The notes beneath the pieces are model-generated. The model was given only the letters and a program-made list of their open reading frames with translations, was not told where the DNA came from and ran no database searches. Below are positions 1-11,814 of a stretch of DNA of 64,000 nt, in pieces; positions within the stretch are counted from its first letter, which is position 1, and each line of letters starts with the position of its first letter. This DNA is from Helicoverpa zea (Eukaryota; Arthropoda; Insecta; Lepidoptera; Noctuidae), in NCBI RefSeq assembly GCF_022581195.2, contig NC_061453.1, positions 14,340,001-14,404,000 of the forward strand, given 5' to 3'. Both the position numbers and the translations under genes were made by a program.

Positions 1-678
1 CACAGTACCTGGCGTGTCCGCTGGAGGGCGCCACAGTGTCGTGCACAGTGTCGCACGGCGGCGAGCGCCGTCAGTAGCGCGGCGGCTACCGTCGGCGCCG
101 GCGCTTGGTAACAACATCTCCCAAGCCTGATCGGAAATCCCCCGAAATTGTGTCTTGGCTAAATAGCAGACCACCACTGGTGGCAAGACACCGAGGCATC
201 GCAGGAAGGCCTAGAGGCAGCGATAGGGATCGTGTTATCGTATGTCAAACTGCTGCATCTAACATCTCTCCGATCGTAGCGGTTCACCGTTCCATCGGAT
301 AAAGGGATGTTAGACGAGAGAGTGCTCTTGCGTTTGCGCGTATGTTTGAGCACTGTAATATATCCTGCGCATCTGACTGCTTCCGTATAATGGACCCCGA
401 TTTGGCGAAGACTAGTGGCGATAGGTTGAGGTAGAGAGGTTCGGGCTGATGCAACCTGAGCTTTGTCTGAGACCTGCACACTAGCGGCTCTGGGGGTGTG
501 AGTACATGCCGTGGTCGTTTTCTCTTTGAGCTGGGGGGACAGAGGGAATCCGGCAGCACCCAGAGCGACGAAGCAGCCCTTTTTAGGGGAGCACTGCTTT
601 CCTTGCTCAGCCTGGGAGGGGGCTAGAAAAGGTGCCCTAAAAAAATGCTCACCCCAAACACTCTTTGGATAGCAGTAA
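1..678 (+). other. 5' leader of the LINE
   Basis: GC-rich at the very start (1-115), then mixed sequence. The coding frame first opens after an in-frame TAA at 676-678. The short frame at 105-302 and the minus-strand frames here have no recognisable product. LINE leaders usually carry an internal promoter, but I see no element I can name. Confidence 0.5.
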
Positions 679-3655
679 CCACGGCTGCTTCCGCATCTTT
701 TTATTCGTGGTCGACACAACAACAGTAATAAACGTAAAACACCTTTACTGACTTTTGGTGCATGGAATGTTCGCACCCTTCTCGACCGCGAGACAAACGC
801 CTGCCCAGAACGGAAAACAGCCATAGTTGCTCGAGAACTCCGCCGCTACAACATTGATATAGCTGCTGTAAGCGAAACCCACCTTGCCGATGAGGGCGAG
901 CTAGTCGAGCATGGCGGTGGCTACACTTTCTACTGGAAGGGCACTGCTGCAACAGAACCAAGAAGGTCGGGAGTTGGTTTTGTGATCAAGAATAATCTTG
1001 TGAAGACACTTCAAGAATGTCCAATCCACATCTCGGACCGTATAACCACATTGCGCCTTCACTTAGACGGTGACAATTTCCTTAATGTTATCAGTGTCTA
1101 TGCACCGACGCTAGGTAGTTCTGACGACATCAAGGATAAATTTTATGAAGAACTTACACAATGTCTCCATAAAATACCGAACAGAGAAAAGATTCTCTTG
1201 TTAGGAGACTTCAATGCTAGAGTTGGTCAAGATTATGAAGCGTGGCCTAAAGTTTTGGGTAGACATGGGGTAGGCAACATCAACTCTAATGGCCAGTTGC
1301 TGCTTAGTTTATGTGCTCAATTCCAACTTGCAATCACAAACACCATGTTTCGCCTTGCTGCTAAGCACAAAACTACGTGGATGCACCCACGTTCTAAGCA
1401 CTGGCACCTCATTGACTATGCCATCACGAGGCAGCGAGACATCTCTCAGGTCCTAGTCACTCGTGTTATGCGCGGTGCTCATTGCTGGACGGACCATAGA
1501 CTAATTGTCACCAAACTGCGTCTTTGCCTTCGGCGACCATTCAGGGCTAGCAGGAAAAAGCCTCAGAACATAAACATTGAGAAACTCAAACATCCGGGAC
1601 CCCGAAGCAAATACGCTGAAACGCTGGCATGTGATATACACTCTCATCAAAATACCGGTGATATTGATGCAGACTGGAACGCTTTATCGTCGTCCATTCT
1701 TGACGTAGCCATTAACACCATAGGGCTAAAAAATAAACGCAAGCAAGACTGGTTTGATGAGAACGACGAAGTTCTTTCTGAAGCTATTGCCAAACACCGA
1801 GACCTTCTCAGGCGCAGTAATAACAGCGCACTTATAAGAGAGAGTGACCGTGAGTTGCGTAAACTCACGAGACACACTAAAGATAAATGGTGGCAAGACA
1901 AGGCTCAATACATCCAGTCGCTTGCTGATAGTAATCAGCTCGGTGATTTCTATAGCGATATTCGCAATCTCCTGGGTACCACCAACTTCATAAAGGTACC
2001 ACTGAAGTCGCTGGACGGTAAAAGTCTGCTGAAAAGCAAAAATGAAGTGTTAGATCGTTGGGCAGAACACTTCAATAATCTACTTAATGTAGATCGAACA
2101 GCCGATCTACACTACAAAGACAGTTTGCCTCAACTTCAAATAGCAGAAGAATTGGATGATGCCTTGTCTAAACATGAGGTGCTTTGTGCCATCAAACAAC
2201 AGCAAAATCAGCGTGCGGTTGGCCTAGACCTTATACCAGGTGAGCTTCTGAAGTACGGCGGCGAGGAACTGCATTCGCGCGTCTGGGAAATGTTTGTGCT
2301 TATGTGGGAGAAAGAACAAGTTCCTGAAACTTTTAAGTTATCACGCGTCAGGGCTCTCTATAAGAACAAAGGCGACCGGTCGGAATGTGGTTCTTACCGC
2401 GGTATTTCACTGCTCTCTGTCTCTAGAAAAGTCTTCGCCAGAGTACTTCTAAACCGCCTCAGGAACCTCTCTGAAAAGATTCTGCCGGAAACCCAATTTG
2501 GTTTCACCCAATTTGGTTTCAGACCAGACAGAGGAACTTGTGAGGCAATATTCGCAGTCCGTCAACTCCAGGAAAAAAGCAGGGACAGCACTTGTATCTC
2601 TGCTTTATTGATCTGGAAAAAGCCTTTGACTGCGTCCCTCGCGAGGCCCTCTGGAAGGTACTGAGAAAGTTGGGGTGTACAGAGAAGTTCATAAGACTCC
2701 TGCGACTCCTGCACGATGACATGCAATGTTGTGTAGCGGTTGAAGATGACCAATCGAGCTTCTTCTCCGTCACCTGTGGAGTGAAGCAAGGTTGTGTCCT
2801 GGCTCCCACATTGTTTGCATTATATTTCGCAGTTGTAGTCCGGGAAGTATTGAATTCTTCTCCTGAAGGAGTTCGTATTCGTTATCGGACTGACGGCAAA
2901 CTTTTCAACCTGAATAGACTCAAGGCGACCACAAAGGTGTCCTATGCACATATACAGGACATTATGTATGCAGATGACCTCTGTTTCGTGGCTGAATCCC
3001 CTGAAGTCCTGCAACAGCTAGTCACGAACCTTCACAAGCAGTGCTGTACATTTGGTCTAAAAATCAGCATCAAAAAGACATGGCGGAAACATGGACACCG
3101 TACCGACGCCACGTCAAGCAACTAGACCGCTTCCACCTCAAATGTCTGCGCAAAATATTAAATATCCGTTGGTTTGATCGTGTGCGTAACACAGAAGTGT
3201 TGAGGAAAGCCAATGTAGGTGGCATTGAAGCATACCTCATGAGGAGACAGCTTCGTTGGTGCGGGCATGTACTGCGCATGCCGGATACTAGAGTGGCCAA
3301 GCGCATCCTCTACTCCGAGTTGCAGGAGGGCAAGCGGAAACGTGGCGGACAGCTGCTGCGATACAAGGATGTGCTGAAGCGTCACATGAAAAGCTGTTCC
3401 ATTGACCCGTCTCAGTGGGAGAATCTGGCATCCAACCGCAGAGACTGGAGAAGCCGCGTTAAAGCCAAAGTCTTTGACTTTGAAGCACGCCGACTTTCTG
3501 AGTTGGATGCCAAACGAGATGAGTTGAAAGCTCGACCACCTGTAGCTATCAACTACAACTTTGTGGCTGGTACCCTGACATGTCCGCAGTGTGCGCGGAC
3601 TTTCACGCACAAAATTGGATACTCCAGCCACATGAGAGCACACGCACGCCATTAG
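679..3655 (+). pseudogene. Endonuclease/reverse transcriptase polyprotein of the LINE, frameshifted and internally deleted
   Basis: The enzyme would nick target DNA and copy its own RNA there. Frame 1 is open from 679 to a TGA at 2662-2664, with no good ATG near its beginning (a GTG lies at 982). Endonuclease motifs: WNVRTL near 763, SETHL, GDFNAR near 1207, TDHR near 1490. Reverse transcriptase motifs: YRGISLLS near 2395, FGFRPDRGT near 2512, then after a shift to frame 0 DLEKAFD near 2610, the GVKQGCVLAP block near 2779 and YADD at 2967-2978. The shift is equivalent to one lost base, most likely in the A-run near 2573-2578. A second break near 3078-3090 jumps to frame 2 and lacks the segment expected between the RT palm and the ETWTPYRRH region. 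The last frame ends with a C-x2-C-x12-H-x3-H finger (about 3581-3645) and the stop at 3655. The family call is firm; the copy is dead. Confidence 0.88.
2491..2520 (+). repeat. 15-bp in-frame tandem duplication inside the RT domain
   Basis: The 15-mer ACCCAATTTGGTTTC occurs twice without a gap (2491-2505, 2506-2520) and doubles the TQFGF motif just before the RPDRGT block. It keeps the frame, so it could predate or postdate loss of function. Confidence 0.9.
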
Positions 3656-3720
3656 GGTCGAAGTGGTCGCCGTTGCCGAAATCGGCGTGGAAGATTATTA
3701 TGTCTGTGTATCTATTTGTT

Positions 3721-4403
3721 AGAAAGCGCTAATCTCAGGAATTGCTATATTGATTTGATAAATTATTTCAGTGATAAATAGCATATTTATCCAGTAAGAC
3801 TTTAGATTTACTTAAACTGGGTGTGCAGAATAGTGCCCAGGGATGAGAGTGAAATGATTGGCAAACCTAGCGGATTAATATACTCGTGTGCTTTTAATTA
3901 CCTACCTACAAAGCCAAACATGATGAAAATCATCATCAGTGAAAAGCTAATAATTTTAAACGCAAACAAAAACGTTTTGGCCAGCAATCTCGAATATCTC
4001 ATTTTGTCGAAAACCAACGATGATTTTTTGAATACGACACTTCCATTTTCGAATAACCGCCATGTTTGTGTATTATCTTCGACTACCCGCATGTGAGCAC
4101 GCCTTATCGCGCCACAAATGAACTGTGAATTCCATTACGTTGGAATAATAATTTAAAGTTCACTCAGATGTTGTTGGGAAAGTATTAACTAGATTTTTTT
4201 ATGGATAGTATGGGCATGTGATTACACCTATCCCTATATGCTATTATGCAATTAATTTTTAAATCTCGGCCACGAGTAATATCAGATTCTTCATATTCTT
4301 TGTAAAACTCCTCGCATCAAAAAAACATACATTTTATTTTATTTTGTTTTCATTTTGACATTAATTTATTTTCGCATTTTCTTTAGACCTCGAATTTTAC
4401 TTG
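3721..4403. other. AT-rich DNA, no gene seen
   Basis: Open frames on both strands around 3821-4096 overlap each other and show no domain. I see no repeat boundary here. Confidence 0.5.
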
Positions 4404-4752
4404 TCTATACTAATATTATAGAGAGGAAAACTTTGTTTGCTTGTTTGGTTGTAATGGATAAACTCAAAAACTACTGGACCGATTTAAAATATTCTTTCAC
4501 CATTAGAAAGCTATATGTGTCATGTCATGACAAAAGGTACCTTATGGACTTTGGCGCTTAAGTCATTTGGAGATACAAATTCTACAATCTTGCTTAGACT
4601 AAAAAAACATAATGTCGTAAGTGCCAACACCCATAAGGTACCTTTTACCACGAACTGAAACATATTATCTGCGAGTAACATAGGCTATATTTTATCCCGG
4701 TGCGGGCAGTAGCTCCCACGGGACGCGGGTGAAACCGCGGGAAAACGGCTAG
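4404..4752 (+). mobile_element. Lep1-type non-autonomous Helitron
   Basis: It starts with TCTATACTAATATTATA and ends with a GC hairpin (CGCGG, six-base loop, CCGCG) followed by CTAG before a T. This is the Helitron end structure: 5' TC, 3' hairpin plus CTRR, no inverted repeats. The body has the usual lepidopteran blocks about ACTACTGGACCGA and CCCGGTGCGGGCAGTAG. It encodes no Rep/helicase, so it would depend on an autonomous partner. An ATG frame at 4355-4561 is incidental. Confidence 0.8.
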
Positions 4753-4753
4753 T

Positions 4754-5460
4754 ATTAAATAAATCAGTTCAGATTTCATTACAGTATGATTATTTTTGTT
4801 ATCACACTAATGTGAAAGAGAGTTGATTCGTTACATTTTCACTATAAAATAGATGAACCGCCAAAGCTGAAATTTTCATGAAGATATTGGCTATTTATTT
4901 TAACCAATGAAGAATAACAAAAAAAATAATACATAAAGAAATAATAGATCAATTTTCCAAAAACAGTGATCTAAGTTAAATGACTGCCATTAATATGCAA
5001 GCTGGAAGTTATGCGAGTCTAAGTGGCTTAGCGTCGTTTGCAGATTGTTTCGGTTCAAACCGGTTCAAACTAGACTGCACGCTGCGAGTTTGCTTGTCAC
5101 TATATGTATTAGTTAAACTCTGGTGTCGCTAACTGAAATTTGGTTAGTAAGCGTTAGGTAAATGTTTTTGATTGTCTATTGTAAGTACAGATTTAAAACC
5201 GAGTAGGTTACACCTTACAATAATATTTTCATCCCTCCATCTCATAAAGAGTAGTTTTACCCTTTGATATCTGAGCGCAAAGGCCGTTTTTATCCTCTAG
5301 AGCGGCAAAGTGATTTGAATTTAGAACATCGTGTGCAATACTCCATTTGTGACTATCTTGATAAGACTTTTGAAACAAATACAATATTAAACAAATAAAA
5401 CACTGCTTAAAATAATTATTCAATTAATTAAGTAATTTGTATTATTGTTTTTACAAAGAT
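4754..5460. other. AT-rich DNA, no gene seen
   Basis: No convincing coding frame or repeat end. A doubled CGGTTCAAAC near 5052-5070 is the only local structure. Confidence 0.4.
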
Positions 5461-5957
5461 TTTTAACCTCGTTTCATTTTTTAACTGAGTTTTCAAATAA
5501 ATGAACTTTAATAGGTACCTACTTCTTCTTAATTTGATAATCATACGTGCGCGCCATTTTGTTTTTTTGCATTTAGTAATTTCCTCGATGAAGTGGGATG
5601 AAATTATTTTTTTTCAAATTGTTTTGAGGTCGATTTTAAACCTCATTACATTCAGTTTTTGCATAAATAAATTTAAATAGGTATATCTTTTTACATTTTT
5701 TAATTTGCCATGTGTGACGTGCGTGCCATTTTCTTTTTTTGAGTTTAGAAATTTCCTCGATGAGGTGGGATGAAAAGTTACGTGTTGCACTCGAGTGCAA
5801 AGATTTTTCACCTTGTGCTCTTTTGATTCCCTCGCTATCGCTCAGGATTCTAATTATTGAAACTCGCTACGCTCGTGTTTCAATTTTAGAATCCTTCGCT
5901 TGCTCGTTCATCAAAATTGAGCCCGCGGTTAAAAAGCAACTTTGCACTCTTGTATAA
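5461..5957. repeat. Satellite-like repeat: two divergent ~170-bp units plus a palindromic segment
   Basis: Two neighbouring units (about 5461-5632 and 5634-5800) share the order AAATAAAT, AATAGGTA, GTGCGYGCCATTTT and AATTTCCTCGATGARGTGGG. They are followed by a block with CTCGAGTGCAAAGATTTTTC and an inverted pair, GGATTCTAATTATTGAAAC against GTTTCAATTTTAGAATCC, surrounding TCGCTACGCTC. The ATG frame at 5739-5957 runs through this repeat and is not a gene. Confidence 0.65.
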
Positions 5958-5959
5958 CA

Positions 5960-6640
5960 AATAACTATTTTTTATGATGTAGGTATTTGCCTATGATTTC
6001 AGGTGCGTTCCGTATAACTTTACGTACAGTTTGCAGCAATTAACCTTGCAGTCAAAAGGTTCTTGACAAGATCTGTAGAAAAAAGACGCGTAAAAGAGTC
6101 AAATGGCTGACTCAAGAAATGTTAAGTTAGTTGGCACGGACTTTACTAAGATAAATCAACCTAAATATGCTACTGCACCACCAAACGCACACGTTTCTTT
6201 CGTTACATTTTTCAAAGTAGAAATTCTCGGTCTTAATCCTTCAAGATAGGAACGTACACGTAGGAAACAATAAGTACCTACATAAATGACCTAGTTCCTT
6301 CATAACCCAAAACCTTATTCGCACAATTTACAAGAACAACCGCGAAATTACAGCAAGAACAAACTTGCGAGATTGGCGGCGACGCACTAAATCATCTCGT
6401 TCGTACAGCGAGAACATTAAACTGTAGTTGTGACGTCACACACGCCGCGTGTTACTAATTACCAGTTTAATAAGTAAACTACTGTTAGTGACGAGTCGGT
6501 CTTGTCTGGATAATGTTACATATACTTGTATCTGCGAAGTGTACTCGTAAGTTGGTCATTTATTGAAACTAGGCTAATTCGAAATGAGCACTTTTTCAGG
6601 TTAATAATTACAGAAGGATAGCTACCCCAAAAACGACTCC
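5960..6640. other. No gene seen
   Basis: Ordinary AT-rich sequence with no long frame and no recognisable repeat boundary. Confidence 0.35.
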
Positions 6641-6642
6641 AT

Positions 6643-6713
6643 TTCACCACTTCTTTGTGTTATGGCTGGAAAAAAGAAGAATTGATGAACAAACTTTCCA
6701 GCAACACAGCTAC
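6643..6713 (-). mobile_element. CR1 3'-UTR fragment, degraded
   Basis: It resembles the CACTTCCTATGTGTTTTTGC ... CAGCAACACA part of the 3' tail of the CR1 element near 35860-35920, in the same orientation but with many changes and both ends lost. Confidence 0.5.
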
Positions 6714-7307
6714 CTAGTACAATATAATAACATAGATAACTTAAGTTACTAAAACAGATCCTTAAAAAATGTCTACTGCTTAACAAAGTGGCATAGCTTA
6801 TGTCCTCGGTCCTAAGGTTAGTGACGGTAAAAAATTAATTGCATCTGATTATAAAAACCTGACAGTCAAAGTTACTTTTTATTTTAAACTGTCATTTCAA
6901 AAGTTCAAAATAATATCAGGCACAGTACTTTGACGTTCGTTACCGCGTTTTCACACAGTCAGATCACACTGAAAAAGGATCGACTAGTGTGCACCATGTT
7001 TAACTACAATTTGTAATAGTTAGTGAATTTTGATGTTTTGATTATTCTCGTGTATTGCATTTGTGCAAATAGTGACGTGTTAATTTGCTCTGCAGGTGTA
7101 ATGTTTGTATTTATTTTAGTGAGCGCTTTATTGGCGTTTTAGCTAGCGTGAATTTTGATGTTTCTGTGTACTTGTGTTTCATTATTTTGTTGATGAGGTT
7201 ATTATTTTTTGGTATTTACCAATTTTACGTAATGTTTTATGCAGGGTATCCTAAATTTTTGTGATAACCTGATACTGGTAAGCGAGAGAAAGGTCAAGTT
7301 ATATTAA
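6714..7307. other. No gene seen
   Basis: AT-rich sequence between a CR1 remnant and a fold-back repeat; nothing assignable. Confidence 0.35.
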
Positions 7308-7664
7308 ACCCAAAACAAAAATGTGAAAGACTGCCAAGTTCGATAATATGGGAATGCTTTGCCTATAAAAGAAGTGAGATCTGAATAAGTACCAAGTTCC
7401 ATACACATACCTCAGTTAAAAATAGTTACTTTTTATGATGTTACTTGGCAAGTTTTCATACACCTTGTTATAAACCTACTAAACGCAATGAATCAAGTAT
7501 TTAATTTTCTATTAAAACTTGCCAAGTAATCATCATTAAAAAGTAACTATTTTTAACTGAGGTATGTGTATGGAACTTGGTACTTATTCAGATCTCACTT
7601 CTTTTATAGGCAAAGCATTCCCATATTATCGAACTTGGCAGTCTTTCACATTTTTGTTTTGGGT
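7308..7664. repeat. Fold-back element with ~150-bp near-perfect inverted arms
   Basis: Left arm 7308-7456 and right arm 7514-7664 are reverse complements with only a small indel difference (TATGATGTTA against TAATGATGATTA), separated by 57 bp. The outer ends are ACCCAAAAC and GTTTTGGGT. Such long arms are typical of fold-back or MITE-like DNA elements. I could not see an obvious target duplication. No coding capacity. Confidence 0.85.
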
Positions 7665-7879
7665 GGGATTTCATTTATTTTTGTAAGGTTGTTTATTTTA
7701 TTTTTTTCTTATGATGAAGTTAGTTAAAGAAATGTCTCATTTATACTATCTTTTAGATTTTTTAATATGCACTATGTTTCTTACAAAGAAATGAACTAGA
7801 TTAACTATGACTAGATTTACCAACTGACTGACATGACATGTTATCATATATTATGTTCGTGGATCAAAGTTACACATTC

Positions 7880-8460
7880 GTTATTTTCTAAAGTGATTCA
7901 CACTTGGCCGTTTTCAGATTTTTACTTTACTTTGACTAAATACAAACCTTTGTACCATTCGAAGATATATTATATAAATATAGATAAATTTAGTTCGTTT
8001 TAGTTCCTTAGGGGTATAAATTTACACCGGGTATAAAACACCTTCATTATTTTGAAACCGACTCACACTTGGCCATTTTCAGATTTTTTCCTTTACCTTG
8101 ACATAAAGACCTACCTCCATGCCAAATTTCAAGTCAATACGACCATTGGAAGTGGTCTAGGTTTTTGATGAGTGAGTCAGTCAGTGAGTGTATAGTAAAA
8201 ATAGCGATTTTCTGACGTCAATATCTCAAGACCTACAATAGGTATATTAATGAAATTTTGTATTTTAGATAAGTGAGGGGGTCTCAACAGATACTAGAAA
8301 TTTGATATGCGTAAATAAAATAGATTTTGAGTTACAGGGGGGTCGAATTTGGCCCGAAATGGTTCGTGTAATATAACCCACGGCCGGTGTGTCGCCTTTT
8401 TTGCTCGAACTTGGCGGACACACTGCCGTGTGTCTAGATTCTTTGTTAAGCAATGGTATT
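7880..8460 (+). repeat. Unclassified interspersed repeat with an internal duplication
   Basis: Two related segments, CACACTTGGCCGTTTTCAGA near 7899 and CACACTTGGCCATTTTCAGA near 8064, lie about 165 bp apart. They are followed by GATGAGTGAGTCAGTCAGTG near 8168 and an end block (8395-8440) with TTGCTCGAACTTGGCGG and CACTGCCGTG. A divergent copy in the other orientation lies at 13720-14060. Confidence 0.5.
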
Positions 8461-8529
8461 TTTTTTAATAGTTGTTTTCGACACCCTTGGTACCATGTTG
8501 AAGTATCGTAAAACAGTTACCCTTACTCA

Positions 8530-8625
8530 GACATTAGTGTCCAAGGTACATTGAGAAAGTATGGGTATATGTTATTTAGAAAAGTTACATCGATATGTGC
8601 CTAACCTGAAATCGAACATAAACAC
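8530..8625 (-). mobile_element. SINE fragment, degraded
   Basis: It matches the middle of the full SINE at 45549-45934 (AGTGTC, AAAAGTTRCAT, TGCCTRACCTGRAATCGAAC), with many substitutions. Confidence 0.5.
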
Positions 8626-9115
8626 TTGTATTTGAAAGGTGCTTTACACGACTTTAATTATTCACAGCAACAAAATAACGTTTTAAATACTATATTTAAA
8701 CTTTTCACCGATAATATCATAAACGACGTACAAATAGAAAAAGCCACAGTTTTAAACGAGCAATGAATAAGTAATGAAAATTACTATTTACGTCATTCAG
8801 TGTTAATTTATTACCAGAGTTAGTGCAAATGAATGGTTCGTAATGGTTTTAATTGTGAACGTACGTTTTTTTGTACTGAAATTATTTATACTACGAAATA
8901 TGAATTAAGAGGGCGATAAATTAATCAGAATGGTAACAAAAAATGATTTTAAAAATCCTGGCAGCTACTTATAATTTTAAGATTATTCGTTCAGCTACAT
9001 TTTTTGTATGAAAAATTAATTTTCATTTTATGTAAGTAATAGTTGTCGAGTTAGGACTGACTGCCATCTTAGTCTAAGCACCTAAATAACAACCCAGAAA
9101 GATGAACCCTTTTTT
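8626..9115. other. No gene seen
   Basis: AT-rich sequence with no assignable element. Confidence 0.35.
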
Positions 9116-9116
9116 T

Positions 9117-9225
9117 ATTGATGGCAAAAATCATCAAATGACCCCGCTGTGGGTTAGCAGAGCTGAGGGAGTGTCAGACTCTTACTGAATGAATCCATCA
9201 TGTTCCTTCGTAGGCCTGTGATAAT
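9117..9225 (-). mobile_element. 3' end of a poly(A) retroposon, short copy
   Basis: It shares AAAAATCATCAAATGACC, GCTGTGGGTTAGCAG and TGAGGGAGTGTCAGACTCTT with the TSD-flanked copy at 17630-17827. The T-run at the left is the poly(A) tail on the minus strand. Confidence 0.6.
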
Positions 9226-9763
9226 TTATTTAATTCATTTCTAATACCGACATCATCAGAAATATTACACTTATCTCAACTTTATCGAACGAGTTGTTAT
9301 TTCGTTTACCTATACGATCGAGTAAGTCTTCCTCTATCAGCACACAAAAATAATTACAGGTCACATTTGTTCCTATTACAACTAAAATTCCATCTATGAC
9401 ATTACCCATAGTTATGCACTACCACAGTCCATTATATACACGCGCCATTAAACAATGGGCTGGTCGTCAGTATTAATCAACAAGCATCATTTAACTTCCC
9501 CTAATTCATCAGCTTTTTATCTTTATGACGTCTAAACATGGAAAACTATTATTGGAATTTGAGGGTTTTTAGTATGAGAGTTTAAGGTCCTATGTTACAA
9601 GAATAGGGTATCATTTAGTGGCTATGCGACGAATCTCCCAAAAAATAGTCAAACTCATGCACCAAGGATTCTCACCAGTGCTTATAGTGCGGAGACCTAT
9701 ATAAGACTACGAAAAAAATGTGTGGGTGTGAGAGGCAATAACTTACCCATTATTTGGAAAATT
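9226..9763. other. No gene seen
   Basis: AT-rich sequence up to the left target duplication of the next SINE (TATTTGGAAAATT at 9751-9763). Confidence 0.35.
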
Positions 9764-10041
9764 GCTTATAAATAGTATATCTTAGACACCATTGACTGTG
9801 TTTCGGATGGCACGTTAAACTGTAGGTCCCGGCTGTCATTAAACATCCTTGGCAGTCGTTACGGGTAGTCAGAAGCCAGTAAGTCTGACACCAGTCTAAC
9901 CAAGGGGTATCGGGTTGCCCGGGTAACTGGGTTGAGGAGGTCAGATAGGCAGTCGCTTCTTGTAAAGCACTGGTACTCAGCTGAATCCGGTTAGACTGGA
10001 ACCCCAACATGATTGGGAAAAGGCTCGGAGGATGATGATGA
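9764..10041 (+). mobile_element. 5'-truncated HaSE-like SINE with target-site duplication
   Basis: The body of the SINE seen in full at 45549-45934, lacking the tRNA-like head and ending in GGCTCGGAGGATGATGATGA. The 13-mer TATTTGGAAAATT stands at 9751-9763 and again at 10042-10054, as expected of target-primed insertion. The minus-strand frame at 9750-10010 is incidental. Confidence 0.85.
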
Positions 10042-10054
10042 TATTTGGAAAATT

Positions 10055-10403
10055 ATATATAAATATAATAATAAAACGGAACGATAAAAAATAAAATTTC
10101 GGACTAACAACATACCTGCGATATTATTGTCGCGACACGACTGTCGCGTTTCCTAATCGCGTTACGTCGGTTATTTGTCGTAAAAACGTATTTTATAGCG
10201 TCGAACGACATGCGCTCCCCTGAATATTTCCTATAGATGTGTTATGTACGTTCCCTATGATCCGGTTACAATATCAAATCGTCCACTATTTGTTAGGAAT
10301 ATGAATCGTGGTGCTTTTCTTGAATGTTTTTTTTGTATGTGCGTTTGTAGATATGTTTGATGTCGTTGACATTAACTTGTAGGTGTAGGGAAATTACTAT
10401 TAT
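10055..10403. other. No gene seen
   Basis: AT-rich sequence with a few CG-rich words near 10125-10200 (TCGCGACACGACTGTCGCG); no element recognised. Confidence 0.35.
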
Positions 10404-10640
10404 CTATACATATAATAAAATGATAGGAAAGTCAAAACTGTACATTGAAATTTTTTTTGAAAGAATACTTGGGGGGTGATCTATTATCGATTCTGAACCC
10501 AAATATATAGTTTTTAGAATTTTTGTCTGTATGTCTGTTTGTCTGTTTGTCTGTATGTTTGGTCTCACTGAACTCGAAAAGTACTGCATAGATTTAAATC
10601 AAATTTTGCATGAATATTACCTGGGGGCCGGTTCAACATA
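10404..10640 (+). repeat. Repeat with a (TCTG/TTTG)n stretch
   Basis: An imperfect run of TCTGTATGTCTGTTTG units near 10525-10560 is followed by sequence of a type common in lepidopteran Helitron or LINE 3' regions (AAATCAAATTTTGCATGAATATTACCTGGGGGCC). The boundaries cannot be set. Confidence 0.4.
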
Positions 10641-11044
10641 TAGGATATATATTATCACGCTATCACCTACGGGGGATGAGCAATGAACGATAATTTCTGT
10701 TAACGTTTCTGCAACAGCGGGTGCAATAATGACACATATTTGAATGTTGAACTTTGTAAGTTTATCGGCCTATTATCAATCCTCACATAGAAAATAACGC
10801 TTTTATAAGTAACTTGAGCAAAAAACTGAATTTAAAGAAATGATATCCGAAAATTATAGATGAAGAAAATCATGCAGAAACAGATGTGCCATAAAACTGG
10901 TAGTAGGTAAAATATCAATGAAAACAGACTTCACTTTGTCATGGTATGTTCTTACTTTCAAGAAAAAATTATATGACAACGTGTATATTTCGCTACTATA
11001 AAAACACTACAAGAAATATCAGCGCATCATCAGGGACATTTTTA

Positions 11045-11145
11045 TAATTCTTGCACCATTAGAAAGCTACATTATCTGCGAGTAACATAGGGTATATCTT
11101 ATCCCGGTGCGGGCAGTAGTTCCCATGGGAAGCGGCACCCACGTC
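11045..11145 (+). mobile_element. Helitron (Lep1-type) internal fragment
   Basis: It shares CACCATTAGAAAGCTA, ATTATCTGCGAGTAACATAG and TTATCCCGGTGCGGGCAGTA with 4404-4752. The hairpin and CTAG end are missing or destroyed. Confidence 0.65.
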
Positions 11146-11814
11146 CCGAAGAAATTATGAACTTCCCCACATTCTTAAAAAGTCTACATATGTTGTTCTG
11201 ACATAATATAAGCTATACCTCTCATAAACATGAATATCCATTCATTTCATCCAATAACAAACATGCATCACACTGAAAGTGCATTGCGAGTCTAAGATTT
11301 TATTATTATAAAAAAAACATTGTAATTAATATTCAAACATCCTTAAAAATAAGTTCCTGGTTTTAATATATTACATTATTTTGAATTCACTTACATATAA
11401 ATAGAAGGTCCTTATTAATATACTTTTTGAGTAATGAAGAATGTAGGCAAAATACGACCGAAAAAATTGTGTCACTTCTAAAATTAACATCAATCGGAAT
11501 AACTACCTGTCACAATACGTCAACAAGATGTCAACAGAAGACAAGAGTTCGTTCGTTCTGAAAACGTACAAATTACGCCTACCAGGCCAGAGACATACTT
11601 GCTTTCAACTTCTGATCTTCAAATCATCGAGCTAAGAATTATATCACAAATACACCGTTCACAATTACGAACAGTCACAGTCAGACCCACGGACTGAGTC
11701 AAAAAAAACACCTTTTATATAGCTACGTTTATATCATTTATATTATTCAGTTACAAAGACAGAATTACTATCAAACGTGTTTTCGCTAAATGTTCTATTA
11801 GTTTTTGCAAACAT

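Larger units (their letters stand above)
1..3720 (+). mobile_element. Non-LTR retrotransposon (LINE), degenerate, with C-terminal zinc finger
   Basis: A plus-strand LINE covering the left edge of the window. A GC-rich leader is followed by an apurinic-type endonuclease, a reverse transcriptase and a C2H2 finger. The 3' flank after the stop at 3655 is short and there is no poly(A) tail; I place the end near 3720 by the change to AT-rich DNA, so that end is approximate, and the 5' end may lie outside the window. Reading the frames together shows one frameshift and one internal deletion, so this copy cannot make its own enzyme. I do not assign a clade: the finger after the RT and the missing poly(A) exclude L1-type elements, but CR1/L2-like and related groups remain open. 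Confidence 0.85.
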
